A stretch of 64,000 bases of DNA from contig CAJUGL010000006.1 in assembly GCA_910586515.1 (NCBI GenBank), positions 1 through 64,000 of the forward strand, in the 5' to 3' direction. The number at the start of each line of letters is the position of its first letter. Position 1 is the first letter of the stretch. The stretch comes from an uncultured Acetatifactor sp. (GTDB lineage: Bacteria > Bacillota > Clostridia > Lachnospirales > Lachnospiraceae). The translations under genes were made by a program, and so were the position numbers. Below the pieces are notes generated by a model, which saw only the letters and a list, made by a program, of their open reading frames with translations, ran no database searches and was not told where the DNA came from. This document shows, piece by piece, positions 26,049 through 33,902 of the stretch.

Positions 26049-26982
26049 GACGGGACTTTCGCACATGCTCGCTGCGCTTCTTCAGTAGCGCAGCCTCCTC
26101 AGGAGAGATCAGTTTCGTGGTCTTGACAATGTACACTCTATCGTCATCCGATTTTCTGACTCTGATTTTCCCCTTCAGATAACCGTGCTCCACGCAGTGG
26201 GCCAGACAGTAATAATTTCTCCCGTTCGGGCTGAACCATCTGATCTTTTTCCGCAGATTCCGACAGCAGAGATAGCATTTGCTGGACACTACCTCCCTGT
26301 CCGCAAAGGCCTCCGCCCTGCTGCCAAATTCCCTGCTGATAAACTTCGCGTAAGTGCCGAAGCGAACCCTGACTTCCGACGCTCTGTCCGCCGGCGGATG
26401 GAATACGTCATAGGACACATTCTTTATTATCTCCGGCTTCTCCGCCAGGATTTCCTCCAGAATCACGGCCGTATAGGCTGCGTCTCCTATGGCCCGGTGA
26501 AAAGGAATATCCTTCTCCAATCCCAGCAGGTCCACCGCATGCTCCAGGGCGCGTCTGGATTTCCCGTCCTCAAAAGCGATGCTGAACAGCTTCTGAACAT
26601 CCAGAAAGGCTATGGGCCCTCCGGCGAGAGGTTTCATCCGATAAAATTTCATATTCCTCTGGAGTTCCGTCAAATCTGCGTTTCCCCAGGTACAGAACCA
26701 ATAGGCATCCTCTCCGCACCAGGAGAGAAAATCCTCCGCAGCCTGAACAAAGGGTACGCCTGCCTCCAGCTCCTGCATTTGCAAATGAATCAGTTTGCCC
26801 GTAATCTGATGCATCTCATGGTACACCGCCGGCCTGATCAGCTGACTGAACTCTCCCAGCTTCTTCCCCTGACCGTCCAGCTTCACCGCGCCTATCTCCA
26901 CAATCTCAAAAGGCAGGCCTGCCGCCTCCTCCCGCGCGGCATTTCCCTGATTCCACTCCAAATCCAATACAATATAATTCAT
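26032..26982 (-). CDS. 3'-5' exonuclease (DEDDh, RNase T/DnaQ superfamily)
   Basis: 316 residues from the ATG at 26982 (GGAAGGAA upstream); an in-frame extension to 27087 would run into the esterase gene. The DEDDh core is seen: D7 and E9 in VLDLEWNQGN, a second acidic residue near 93 (NADLTEL), and HRAIGDAAYTA with the catalytic His and last Asp near 154-162. The C-terminal ~110 residues are basic with four Cys that could form a zinc site. It probably degrades RNA or DNA ends. It resembles KapD-like inhibitors of sporulation only in the catalytic core. Confidence 0.82.
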   Translation of the reverse strand: MNYIVLDLEWNQGNAAREEAAGLPFEIVEIGAVKLDGQGKKLGEFSQLIRPAVYHEMHQITGKLIHLQMQELEAGVPFVQAAEDFLSWCGEDAYWFCTWGNADLTELQRNMKFYRMKPLAGGPIAFLDVQKLFSIAFEDGKSRRALEHAVDLLGLEKDIPFHRAIGDAAYTAVILEEILAEKPEIIKNVSYDVFHPPADRASEVRVRFGTYAKFISREFGSRAEAFADREVVSSKCYLCCRNLRKKIRWFSPNGRNYYCLAHCVEHGYLKGKIRVRKSDDDRVYIVKTTKLISPEEAALLKKRSEHVRKSRLNPGK

Positions 26983-26996
26983 GTCATTCCTTCCGC

Positions 26997-27836
26997 TTAT
27001 TGATGTTCTATCCATGTGTGCACCAGCGAAATCCAGGAAGCGCATTCCTCCTGCACACCCGCGCCATCCCTGTTGGCAGTGAGCCAAGTGGCCAGAGAAA
27101 GCCCATGCCCGCCTCTGGGATACAGATGAAACTCCGCAGCCACACCCGCTCTGCGCAGCGCGCCTGCAAACAGCAGCGAATTTTCCACCGGAACCGCATC
27201 ATCCGCAAAGGTATGCCAGATAAACGCCGGCGGCGTATGGGCGCCTACCTGATTTTCCAGAGAAAGAAGCTCCATAACCGGCTGGGACAGCTTTTCGGAA
27301 AGCGCCCGGGTCTGCCCGCCCACCAGATTCTCAAAAGATCCCCTGTGGGCAAACTCCCCGGCGCTGATCACAGGATAGCATAGAATCAGGCCGTCCGGTC
27401 TATAGATCTCCGTCTCCTGCTCCTGTCCCATGGCTTCCGCCAGAAAACGCCGATTCCAGAACACTCCCAGGGAAGCGGCCAGATGTCCGCCGGCCGAGCA
27501 GCCCAGCACAAAGATACGATTGGGCAAAATGTGCCAATTTTCCGCATTTCTCCGGAGCAGGCGAATACTGCAGGCCAGCTCCGTAAGCGCTGTGGGAAAC
27601 ACAGCCGGCGCGCAGGAATACCTCAGCACAGCCGCGTGATATCCCATAGCCAAAAAGGCCAGGGCCAGCGGCTCCGCTTCTCGCTCCGAGGTAAAACCGT
27701 AGCCGCCGCCCGGACAGATCAGCACCAATGGTCTGTCCGACACCGCCAGCTCTTCGTAATCTTCCTGAATATAAACCGTCAGCCCGGCATAGGGCTGAGA
27801 GCCATCCATCTTCACCGGATACGTCTCATGAATCAT
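26997..27836 (-). CDS. Alpha/beta hydrolase (BD-FAE/esterase type)
   Basis: 279 residues from the ATG at 27836 with GGAGG upstream. The alpha/beta hydrolase machinery is present: an oxyanion stretch CPGGGYGF (41-48), the nucleophile elbow GCSAGG with Ser114, an Asp in FADDAVP and His in PRGGHGL near the C-terminus. No signal peptide, so cytoplasmic. Such enzymes remove acetyl or short acyl groups from sugars or small esters. It lies 14 bases upstream of the exonuclease gene. The substrate is unknown. Confidence 0.88.
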   Translation of the reverse strand: MIHETYPVKMDGSQPYAGLTVYIQEDYEELAVSDRPLVLICPGGGYGFTSEREAEPLALAFLAMGYHAAVLRYSCAPAVFPTALTELACSIRLLRRNAENWHILPNRIFVLGCSAGGHLAASLGVFWNRRFLAEAMGQEQETEIYRPDGLILCYPVISAGEFAHRGSFENLVGGQTRALSEKLSQPVMELLSLENQVGAHTPPAFIWHTFADDAVPVENSLLFAGALRRAGVAAEFHLYPRGGHGLSLATWLTANRDGAGVQEECASWISLVHTWIEHQ

Positions 27837-27926
27837 ACCTTTTCCTCCGAAATTTCCGGGATTTCCGCGCATAAACACACGAAAATCCCCGGCTGGACTG
27901 CCTGTAAACGGCAGCAGTTCTCCTTC

Positions 27927-29360
27927 TTAATACGCCCGTCCCCAATATACCATCTTCTTCGCCGGCCTGCCGCAGCACACACAGGTCTCCGCAATCTGTT
28001 CCTGCTCAAAGGGCATGCAGCGGCTGGTGACGGCCAGTTTCTCCTTGATCCTGTCCTCGCAGGCCTGATCCCCGCACCACATCGCCTTCACAAAGCCGGA
28101 TTTCTCCGCGAAAATCCGCTCAAATTCCTCCATGTCGGAGGCAGTATAGGTGTGCGCATCCCGATGGTTCCTGGCATGTTCCAGCATCTCTTTCTGAATG
28201 GTCTCCAAAAGTTCCCCGGCCTTTTCTTCCAACGCCTCCAGAGCCACTTCTATCTTTTCTCCGGTATCCCTTCGACACATAACGCATCGCCCTGCCTCCA
28301 TATCCTTGGGACCGATTTCCACACGGATAGGATATCCGCGCATTTCGGCCTCAGCGAATTTCCAGCCGGGACTCTTGTCGGAATCGTCCACCTTCACCCG
28401 GAAATTTCCGCTAAGCCGGTCCCGCATCTCGTAAGCCTTATCCAACACACCCTCTTTCTTCTGCTGGATCGGTACAATGCATATCTGCACAGGCGCAACT
28501 CTGGGCGGCATGACCAGCCCCTGATTGTCCCCATGCACCATAATGATTGCCCCGATGAGACGGGTGGTCATTCCCCAGGATGTCTGATGGACGTATTTCA
28601 ATGTATTGTCCTTATCCGCAAACTGAATGCCGAACGCCTTTGCAAATCCGTCTCCGAAATTATGGCTGGTGCCGGACTGCAGCGCCTTGCCGTCATGCAT
28701 GAGCGCCTCTATGGTATAAGTGGCAATTGCGCCGGCAAATTTCTCCTTGTCCGTCTTCCGGCCCCTGATCACGGGAATTGCCAGCACCTCCTCACAGAAG
28801 TCCCCGTACACATTCAGCATCTGGATTGTACGCTCCTGGGCCTCCTGGGCCGTGGCATGGGCGGTATGCCCCTCCTGCCACAGAAATTCTCTTGAACGCA
28901 GGAAAGGCCTGGTCTCCTTCTCCCAGCGCACCACCGAACACCACTGATTATAGACTTTCGGCAGGTCACGGTAGGAATGGATATCATTTTTATAAAAATC
29001 GCAGAAAAGCGTCTCCGAGGTGGGCCTCACACACAATCTCTCCTGCAGGGGGGCAAGCCCGCCATGGGTCACCCAGGCCACCTCAGGCGCAAAGCCCTCC
29101 ACATGATCTTTTTCCTTCTGCAGCAGAGATTCCGGAATAAACATGGGCAGATATACATTCTCCACCCCGGTCTCCTTGAATCTCCCGTCCAGCTGCTTCT
29201 GAATCAGCTCCCAAACCGCATAACCTGCCGGTTTTATCACCATACATCCCTTGACGGAAGTATAATCGATCAGCTCCGCTTTCTTTACCACATCCGTATA
29301 CCACTGCGCAAAATCCGTCTCCATGGATGTGATCTCTTCTACCATTTTCTTTTCTGCCAT
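27927..29360 (-). CDS. proS: Prolyl-tRNA synthetase (short, eukaryote/archaeal-like type)
   Basis: 477 residues, the size of the ProS form without the editing insertion. Class II motifs are seen: motif 2 around RWEKETRPFLRSREFLWQEGHTAH is split by the family pattern near residue 140-165, and GDNQGLVMPPRVAP near 275. The C-terminal domain has a CVCCGRPAKKMVYWGRAY end, the terminal Tyr being typical of this class. It charges tRNA-Pro. A strong GGAGG precedes the ATG, and the mRNA starts with a T-box leader specific for proline. Confidence 0.95.
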   Translation of the reverse strand: MAEKKMVEEITSMETDFAQWYTDVVKKAELIDYTSVKGCMVIKPAGYAVWELIQKQLDGRFKETGVENVYLPMFIPESLLQKEKDHVEGFAPEVAWVTHGGLAPLQERLCVRPTSETLFCDFYKNDIHSYRDLPKVYNQWCSVVRWEKETRPFLRSREFLWQEGHTAHATAQEAQERTIQMLNVYGDFCEEVLAIPVIRGRKTDKEKFAGAIATYTIEALMHDGKALQSGTSHNFGDGFAKAFGIQFADKDNTLKYVHQTSWGMTTRLIGAIIMVHGDNQGLVMPPRVAPVQICIVPIQQKKEGVLDKAYEMRDRLSGNFRVKVDDSDKSPGWKFAEAEMRGYPIRVEIGPKDMEAGRCVMCRRDTGEKIEVALEALEEKAGELLETIQKEMLEHARNHRDAHTYTASDMEEFERIFAEKSGFVKAMWCGDQACEDRIKEKLAVTSRCMPFEQEQIAETCVCCGRPAKKMVYWGRAY

Positions 29361-29765
29361 ATTTTCCTCCTCATTTCGCTTCTCCGTCCGCCGTCAGTTC
29401 CTGTTGCGTTGTAACAGCCGGACGAATGCTTTTTCCTGTAAGGCAAAACCGCCGGACTTCCATCCCCAAAGGGACCGGAAATCCGGCGGTACCACCCTGA
29501 TTGACATAATTTCGTCCATCTCCAGTCTGTAACGCAGACCTGCGCCATGCTTTCTCCCTTTGCCGTATGGCAAATGCCGTCTTCGGCAAAAAGGGCCTCG
29601 CACAGAGCTCCGAGGCAGGTTCCGAATCCTCCGCATAAGAACCTCTCAGCCCCCACGCAGACAGACGATTTCCGCCATCCTGCATGCCGGTTCTCTCTCT
29701 GGAATGCTTTCCGATCCGTACTGTTCCTCTTCACAGCCGTAATTTCTATATACATAGTATAAATT
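29361..29765 (-). promoter_or_regulatory. T-box leader of proS, specifier CCU (Pro)
   Basis: The T-box sequence AGGGTGGTACC lies at 29488-29498 on the minus strand. The AGTACG of the specifier loop is near 29717-29722, and the specifier GAA-CCT-GCC puts CCU (proline) at 29617-29619. Downstream a stem with GCCGGATTT/AGTCCGGC sequences ends in TTTT near 29440, the terminator that competes with the antiterminator. Uncharged tRNA-Pro would favour read-through and ProS synthesis. No other gene lies in this 474-base gap. Confidence 0.92.
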
Positions 29766-29771
29766 GTAATG

Positions 29772-29800
29772 ATTATAGTTCAGCGGCCAGAGTTTGTCAA
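29772..29800 (-). promoter_or_regulatory. Consensus sigma-A promoter of proS
   Basis: TTGACA (29795-29800) and TATAAT (29772-29777) on the minus strand are spaced exactly 17 bases, a perfect consensus. Transcription should begin near 29765 with the T-box leader. Confidence 0.9.
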
Positions 29801-29834
29801 GCGGAAAATGGGACCCGGCAATCAACAACCGCTT

Positions 29835-30185
29835 TTACCCGAAATCTTTATACAGAGTCAGATTCACGAATCCGTCCTCCACTTTTATCTCCGCCTTGTC
29901 CACCATCATGCCCACCAAAAGCAGCTCACTGGTCTCTCCGTAATTGCCCGAACCAGCCAGCTCCCAGTAAATATCCTCAATCCCGTTATTCCTCTGCTCT
30001 TTCAGACACTGCAGAGCTTCCAGCTGGTCTTCGCAGTCCGGCCGGTAATTGGCCCGAAAGGTAAACACACCCAACCCATCCCGTTTCTCCATGTCAGTAC
30101 TTATCCGGTCGGCTCCTATGGATAAAAAAAACATAGTGAGTTCCGCCACAATCTTTGCCACTTTTCTCTGTTCGTCAAACATCAT
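29835..30185 (-). CDS. Small protein of unknown function
   Basis: 116 residues from one of two adjacent ATG codons at 30185/30182 (GAGGAAAAAGGGA upstream); longer in-frame starts run into the DUF1576 gene region. It is mostly soluble and acidic, with no signal peptide, membrane segment or cysteine cluster. I do not recognise a family with confidence. It lies downstream of the DUF1576 membrane-protein gene on the same strand, and its end is followed within 35 bases by the proS promoter. Confidence 0.65.
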   Translation of the reverse strand: MMFDEQRKVAKIVAELTMFFLSIGADRISTDMEKRDGLGVFTFRANYRPDCEDQLEALQCLKEQRNNGIEDIYWELAGSGNYGETSELLLVGMMVDKAEIKVEDGFVNLTLYKDFG

Positions 30186-30252
30186 GTCCCTTTTTCCTCT
30201 TTCTCCCCTCATATGATGTCGGAGGCAAGCTCTTCCCGCAGGCAAGCCCGCA

Positions 30253-31557
30253 TCAGTTTTTTGCCCTTTTGCCCCTGGATTCCTTATGTTCCAGCATTAA
30301 GCTTTCCAGCGCCGGCACCATGATAATCGCCACCCAGCCCGCGCTGAATCCGTTATTGTACAAATTTAATCCCCCGTACATCTGCGCCGTGCAGGTGACG
30401 ATAGCCACATGGAGCATACCGGCCACTATCCCCGCGGCCACGCCGAAACGCCCTGCCATGGGCGAAAGTCCCACTGCAAAAATCGCCGCCAGCTGTATTC
30501 CCGGCGTTGTAGGCGCATAATGATTCAGGAAAGTGGAAAGATACACGCCGCAGAGCACGGGTATGTAATTCTTCACATGGACGCCGAAGGCCGCAAAGCC
30601 GAAAGCCGTCAGAATGGCGCCGGCTACAGGTCCTGACAAATCTCCGCCGATCAAATAGATATAGGTCTCGCAGAGCGCCCCCACCATAGCCATGTTCATC
30701 AGGGTGCTTCCCTCGCCCTCCATCAGGACGAAATCGGCCACCGCACGCCCGGGATGCTTCCAGATCTTCAGAATTCCCCGCAGCTCTCCCCGACTCAGGT
30801 ACAGGCCGTATAAAAAGGTCAGCAGAAAATAGATATACAGTCCCGTCCCAAGCCACGCCGGCCTTCCCTCACGCCAGATGAGCACTGACTCACACTCAAG
30901 TCCGAAGGATTTCAGAATACACACCAGCACAAAAGCCAGAATGCCTGCCGAGAAACCTACATTGAACAAATTAAATCCCTTGTGCATGGAGGCTGTGTGC
31001 ACCGAGAGTTCGGGAAGCGTAAAACCGATCAATATCCCCGCTCCCACCGATATCAGCAGATTGACTCTTTTGTCAAAGGGAAGGATGTAGATCAGCTCAG
31101 TCACCAGCGGAGAAAGGCTGGTACCGAACAGCGCCGTATACAGATACCTGCCCAGACGGGAGCCGTGCAGCTTGGCATAGAGCGACGCGCCCAACAGTAT
31201 CGGCAGAATATTTACCGGATTCTTTCCCCACATGGCATATCCCACATTGATAAACATGGCCGCCATAGTCAGTCCCGTGAACTTCACCTTTTCCCTGTAC
31301 AGCAGATACAGTCCCATTGCCATCACCAGCACTGCATTGGCAAGAGCCGCCCCGTATCCTGCCAGCTCAAAGTAATCGGTGATCAGCGCGTCCCGGGAAA
31401 CAACGATGATCCAGAGTCCCCTGAGCACTTCCCCGGGTCCCTGTCCTCCCTCAACCATACCCACAATTCCTATCACTGCCAGCAGCAGCAGCGAAAACAG
31501 ACTGAAATACTTCAATTCCCTGCCTTCCAGTCTCTTCCTGATCCTCTCTCCCTCCAT
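30253..31557 (-). CDS. DUF1576 domain membrane protein
   Basis: 434 residues with about ten to twelve hydrophobic segments across the whole chain. The internally repeated pattern (HKGFNLFNVGFSAG near 215 and YGGLNLYNNGFSAGWVA near 395) is typical of DUF1576, a family of integral membrane proteins of unknown function common in Clostridia. The two GFSAG-type repeats suggest an internal duplication, as in many transporters. GGAGGT precedes the ATG. It is probably transcribed with the small unknown gene that follows. Confidence 0.87.
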   Translation of the reverse strand: MEGERIRKRLEGRELKYFSLFSLLLLAVIGIVGMVEGGQGPGEVLRGLWIIVVSRDALITDYFELAGYGAALANAVLVMAMGLYLLYREKVKFTGLTMAAMFINVGYAMWGKNPVNILPILLGASLYAKLHGSRLGRYLYTALFGTSLSPLVTELIYILPFDKRVNLLISVGAGILIGFTLPELSVHTASMHKGFNLFNVGFSAGILAFVLVCILKSFGLECESVLIWREGRPAWLGTGLYIYFLLTFLYGLYLSRGELRGILKIWKHPGRAVADFVLMEGEGSTLMNMAMVGALCETYIYLIGGDLSGPVAGAILTAFGFAAFGVHVKNYIPVLCGVYLSTFLNHYAPTTPGIQLAAIFAVGLSPMAGRFGVAAGIVAGMLHVAIVTCTAQMYGGLNLYNNGFSAGWVAIIMVPALESLMLEHKESRGKRAKN

Positions 31558-31634
31558 TCTTACCTCCGTTTTCCGCAGAATCGATAATATTCAAACTGTT
31601 TTGCGCACAGTTTTCTTTTCCGATTAAGGAGAAA

Positions 31635-31659
31635 AGCTTCAGGTGTTATCCCCGAAGCT
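31635..31659 (-). terminator. Terminator of mecA, containing its stop codon
   Basis: On the minus strand AGCTTCGGG and CCTGAAGCT form a stem followed by TTTTCTCCTT. The mecA stop codon (31646-31648) lies in the loop, so the terminator begins inside the coding region. Confidence 0.7.
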
Positions 31660-32335
31660 TCTTCAAAGCCTTCTCCCCGATCAGGCATTGCCCATGTTCC
31701 TTCAGCGGCATGGCCTGAGCCTCCTCGGCGGCAAACAGACTGCCGAACTCCATGGCCTGCACACAGGCTCTGCTGTATCGCTCATAGGATGCATGCCCTT
31801 TAAGCAAGTACAGATAATAAAGTCCGTTCATCTCATACAGCCTGCTGTCTACGGCCAGATTAGAGGGCAGCATGGAGGCATATTCCATTATTCTGCCGAT
31901 TCCCGAAAACACAAATACGGCAAAGCCCGGACGGCTGGCCGGGGCAGGAGGCTCGGCGGCCTGGGTTTTCCCGGAAGCCTCCCCCGTATCTTCCCCGCCT
32001 CCTGCCGCGTTTATTCTCTCCCGCGTTTTCTGCAGGATTTTCTTCATCTCTCTCAGGCACTCTATAAACTGATCGCTGTCGCGGACATCCGGATCCCTGT
32101 CGGAAAAGGTCAAAATCAAACCCTGGTCAGGCAGCATCATAATCTGCAGGTCAAAGGCAAACTTGGGCGGCTTGTAGCCGACTTCCTCCTCGGCCTGCTC
32201 TATGATTTCCTGCACCACTTCTCTGGCCTTGTCGCTGCGCAGAATAAAGTCTTTATAATCAATATCATATTCTTCCAGTTCCTCGTTTGACAGAAAACAT
32301 TTAACTGTTTTTTCATCTACTCTTTCTATTCTCAT
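31646..32335 (-). CDS. mecA: Adaptor protein MecA
   Basis: 229 residues from the ATG at 32335 (GAGGAAAA upstream); an upstream in-frame start at 32452 has no support. The N-terminal domain begins MRIERVDEKTVKCFLS and has the IDYKDFILRSDKAREV pattern of MecA. A low-complexity linker (about 105-130) separates it from the C-terminal domain (about 140-225) that contacts ClpC. MecA brings substrates such as ComK to the ClpCP protease in Bacillus; substrates here are unknown. An AT-rich promoter-like stretch (TATAAT at 32498-32503) lies 160 bases upstream. Confidence 0.9.
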   Translation of the reverse strand: MRIERVDEKTVKCFLSNEELEEYDIDYKDFILRSDKAREVVQEIIEQAEEEVGYKPPKFAFDLQIMMLPDQGLILTFSDRDPDVRDSDQFIECLREMKKILQKTRERINAAGGGEDTGEASGKTQAAEPPAPASRPGFAVFVFSGIGRIMEYASMLPSNLAVDSRLYEMNGLYYLYLLKGHASYERYSRACVQAMEFGSLFAAEEAQAMPLKEHGQCLIGEKALKKLRG

Positions 32336-32560
32336 ATCATTTTCCTCATCGGCAACAGCTCCGCCCCATAAAACATTTTCCGCAGTCAGACCGCCACGTT
32401 CGGGCCGCCCGCAGCTGCAGAAAGATTTGCAGACTACACCGTGAAACAACACCTCCGCGTGTCACCTTTATGATATCATGATATTCCGAATTTTTCAATT
32501 ATATAAGTTTTCCATTCTGTACAATATTTTATACATTCTTTTATTCATATTTACGGCAAA

Positions 32561-32584
32561 CCCCCCTGCTGTCACACAGGGGGG
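32561..32584 (-). terminator. Terminator of the cohesin-like gene
   Basis: An 8-base G/C stem (CCCCCCTG facing CAGGGGGG) with an 8-base loop lies 23 bases after the stop of the minus-strand gene and is followed by a short TTT. The rest of 32336-32606 is AT-rich and holds only the likely mecA promoter. Confidence 0.65.
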
Positions 32585-32606
32585 GCACAGATCGTTCTTT
32601 ATTCCT

Positions 32607-33890
32607 TTATCCTCTGCCGCGGGAAGAATCGGATTTCTTCTTCAGGATAAAAAATCCTGCCGCTCCGGTGGCGCATAACAAAACGATAGCCACTACGGCG
32701 ACGACGAAGACCCAATCAAGTCCCTTTTCTTCTTTCTCCGGCTCCTGTACGTTCTCTTCCTGGGAGGCCTCCCCGGAACCTTCCGCATCCAGTCCGAAAT
32801 CTCCTTCTATGATATCCAGAGGCTCGGAAGCTTCCTCAGAACTGCTCTCCTGCTCAGGAGCGTCGCTTTCCGCGGGCTGCGGGCTTGGTGTCGTCCCCTG
32901 GGGCTTCACCGCCGCCCCTGAAGAAGCAGACACCACTTTCTTCGGCGGAGCAGTCGCCTTGGGTCTGCCTGCGCTGCCTCCCTGATTGCCGCTTCCTCCC
33001 TGAGAGCCGTCATTTCCTCCCTGGGAGCCGTCATTTCCTCCCTGGGAACCGTTATCTCCTCCCTGGGAACCGTTATCTCCTCCCTGAGAGCCGTTATTTC
33101 CTCCCTGGGAACCGTTATCTCCTCCCTGAGAGCCGTTATTATCTCCGGGTGTCTCAGTTGGCTGAGGCTGCTGAGGCGGTTGCGTTGGCTGAGGCTCCTG
33201 TGTAGTCACAGGCGGCGCCTGAGTGGCCGGGGGCGCCGTCACTACAGGGGCCTGAGTGGCCGGAGGCGCACTCACTACAGGAGCCTGGCTGGCCGGAGGC
33301 GCACTCACCACGGGCGCCTGAGTGGCCGGGGGCGCCGTCACTACAGGAGCCTGGCTGGGCTGCGGCGCCTCTGTTGCCGGAGGGACCTGAGTAGGCGTAA
33401 CCGTACTGCTGTTGCCCGTATTAATGGTCACCGGGTCACCTTCCATGCCCTCCATGTTCTTCAGCTCCGAACCGTAGACATACTGCAGAGGATTTTCTCC
33501 GATGCTCACCGTAGCCGGCGCATCTCCGCCGCTGCTTCCCCGAACCACTACCCTGCCGATCTGCAGGGCGGAAGAACCCGGGGCAAACAGGGCTTTTGTC
33601 CCTGCCATGTAAACATTCAGCTTATTTTCCTCCGCATTGTAATAAGAACCAGTGATCTGGGCTCTGCTGTCGTAAAACTCGAACCCTACGTCCGCGGCGC
33701 CGTCAGGCTCCACCGTCAGGCTGAACTGGAGGGAGGAAACTCCCTCATCAGCCGCATGATCGGACACAAGGGTAACGCCGCCTGACCTGTCCACCTGAAA
33801 CTCGTCGCCGCTGGCCGCAGATACCCGCATGGGCAGCATGACCGCGAACAGGATCATTGTCATAAAACCTTGCACTATATATCTCTTCAT
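32607..33890 (-). CDS. Membrane-anchored surface protein with cohesin-like domain and Pro/Gly-rich spacer
   Basis: 427 residues from the ATG at 33890 (GAGG five bases upstream). Order: a signal peptide (about 1-26), a cohesin-like domain (about 30-160) with the pattern of carbohydrate-machinery cohesins (SSLQFSLTV, KLNVYMAGT, IGRVVV, ATVSIGENPLQYVYG), and a Pro/Ala/Gln/Thr/Val repeat region (about 165-240). Then come about eight Gly-Ser-Gln-Gly-Gly-Asp/Asn repeats (about 245-300), an acidic linker, and a C-terminal membrane segment (about 393-415) followed by KKK and a charged tail. It follows the dockerin-bearing protease gene by 12 bases. The cohesin assignment is by eye and moderate. Confidence 0.75.
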   Translation of the reverse strand: MKRYIVQGFMTMILFAVMLPMRVSAASGDEFQVDRSGGVTLVSDHAADEGVSSLQFSLTVEPDGAADVGFEFYDSRAQITGSYYNAEENKLNVYMAGTKALFAPGSSALQIGRVVVRGSSGGDAPATVSIGENPLQYVYGSELKNMEGMEGDPVTINTGNSSTVTPTQVPPATEAPQPSQAPVVTAPPATQAPVVSAPPASQAPVVSAPPATQAPVVTAPPATQAPPVTTQEPQPTQPPQQPQPTETPGDNNGSQGGDNGSQGGNNGSQGGDNGSQGGDNGSQGGNDGSQGGNDGSQGGSGNQGGSAGRPKATAPPKKVVSASSGAAVKPQGTTPSPQPAESDAPEQESSSEEASEPLDIIEGDFGLDAEGSGEASQEENVQEPEKEEKGLDWVFVVAVVAIVLLCATGAAGFFILKKKSDSSRGRG

Positions 33891-33902
33891 GTTCACCTCA
33901 TC

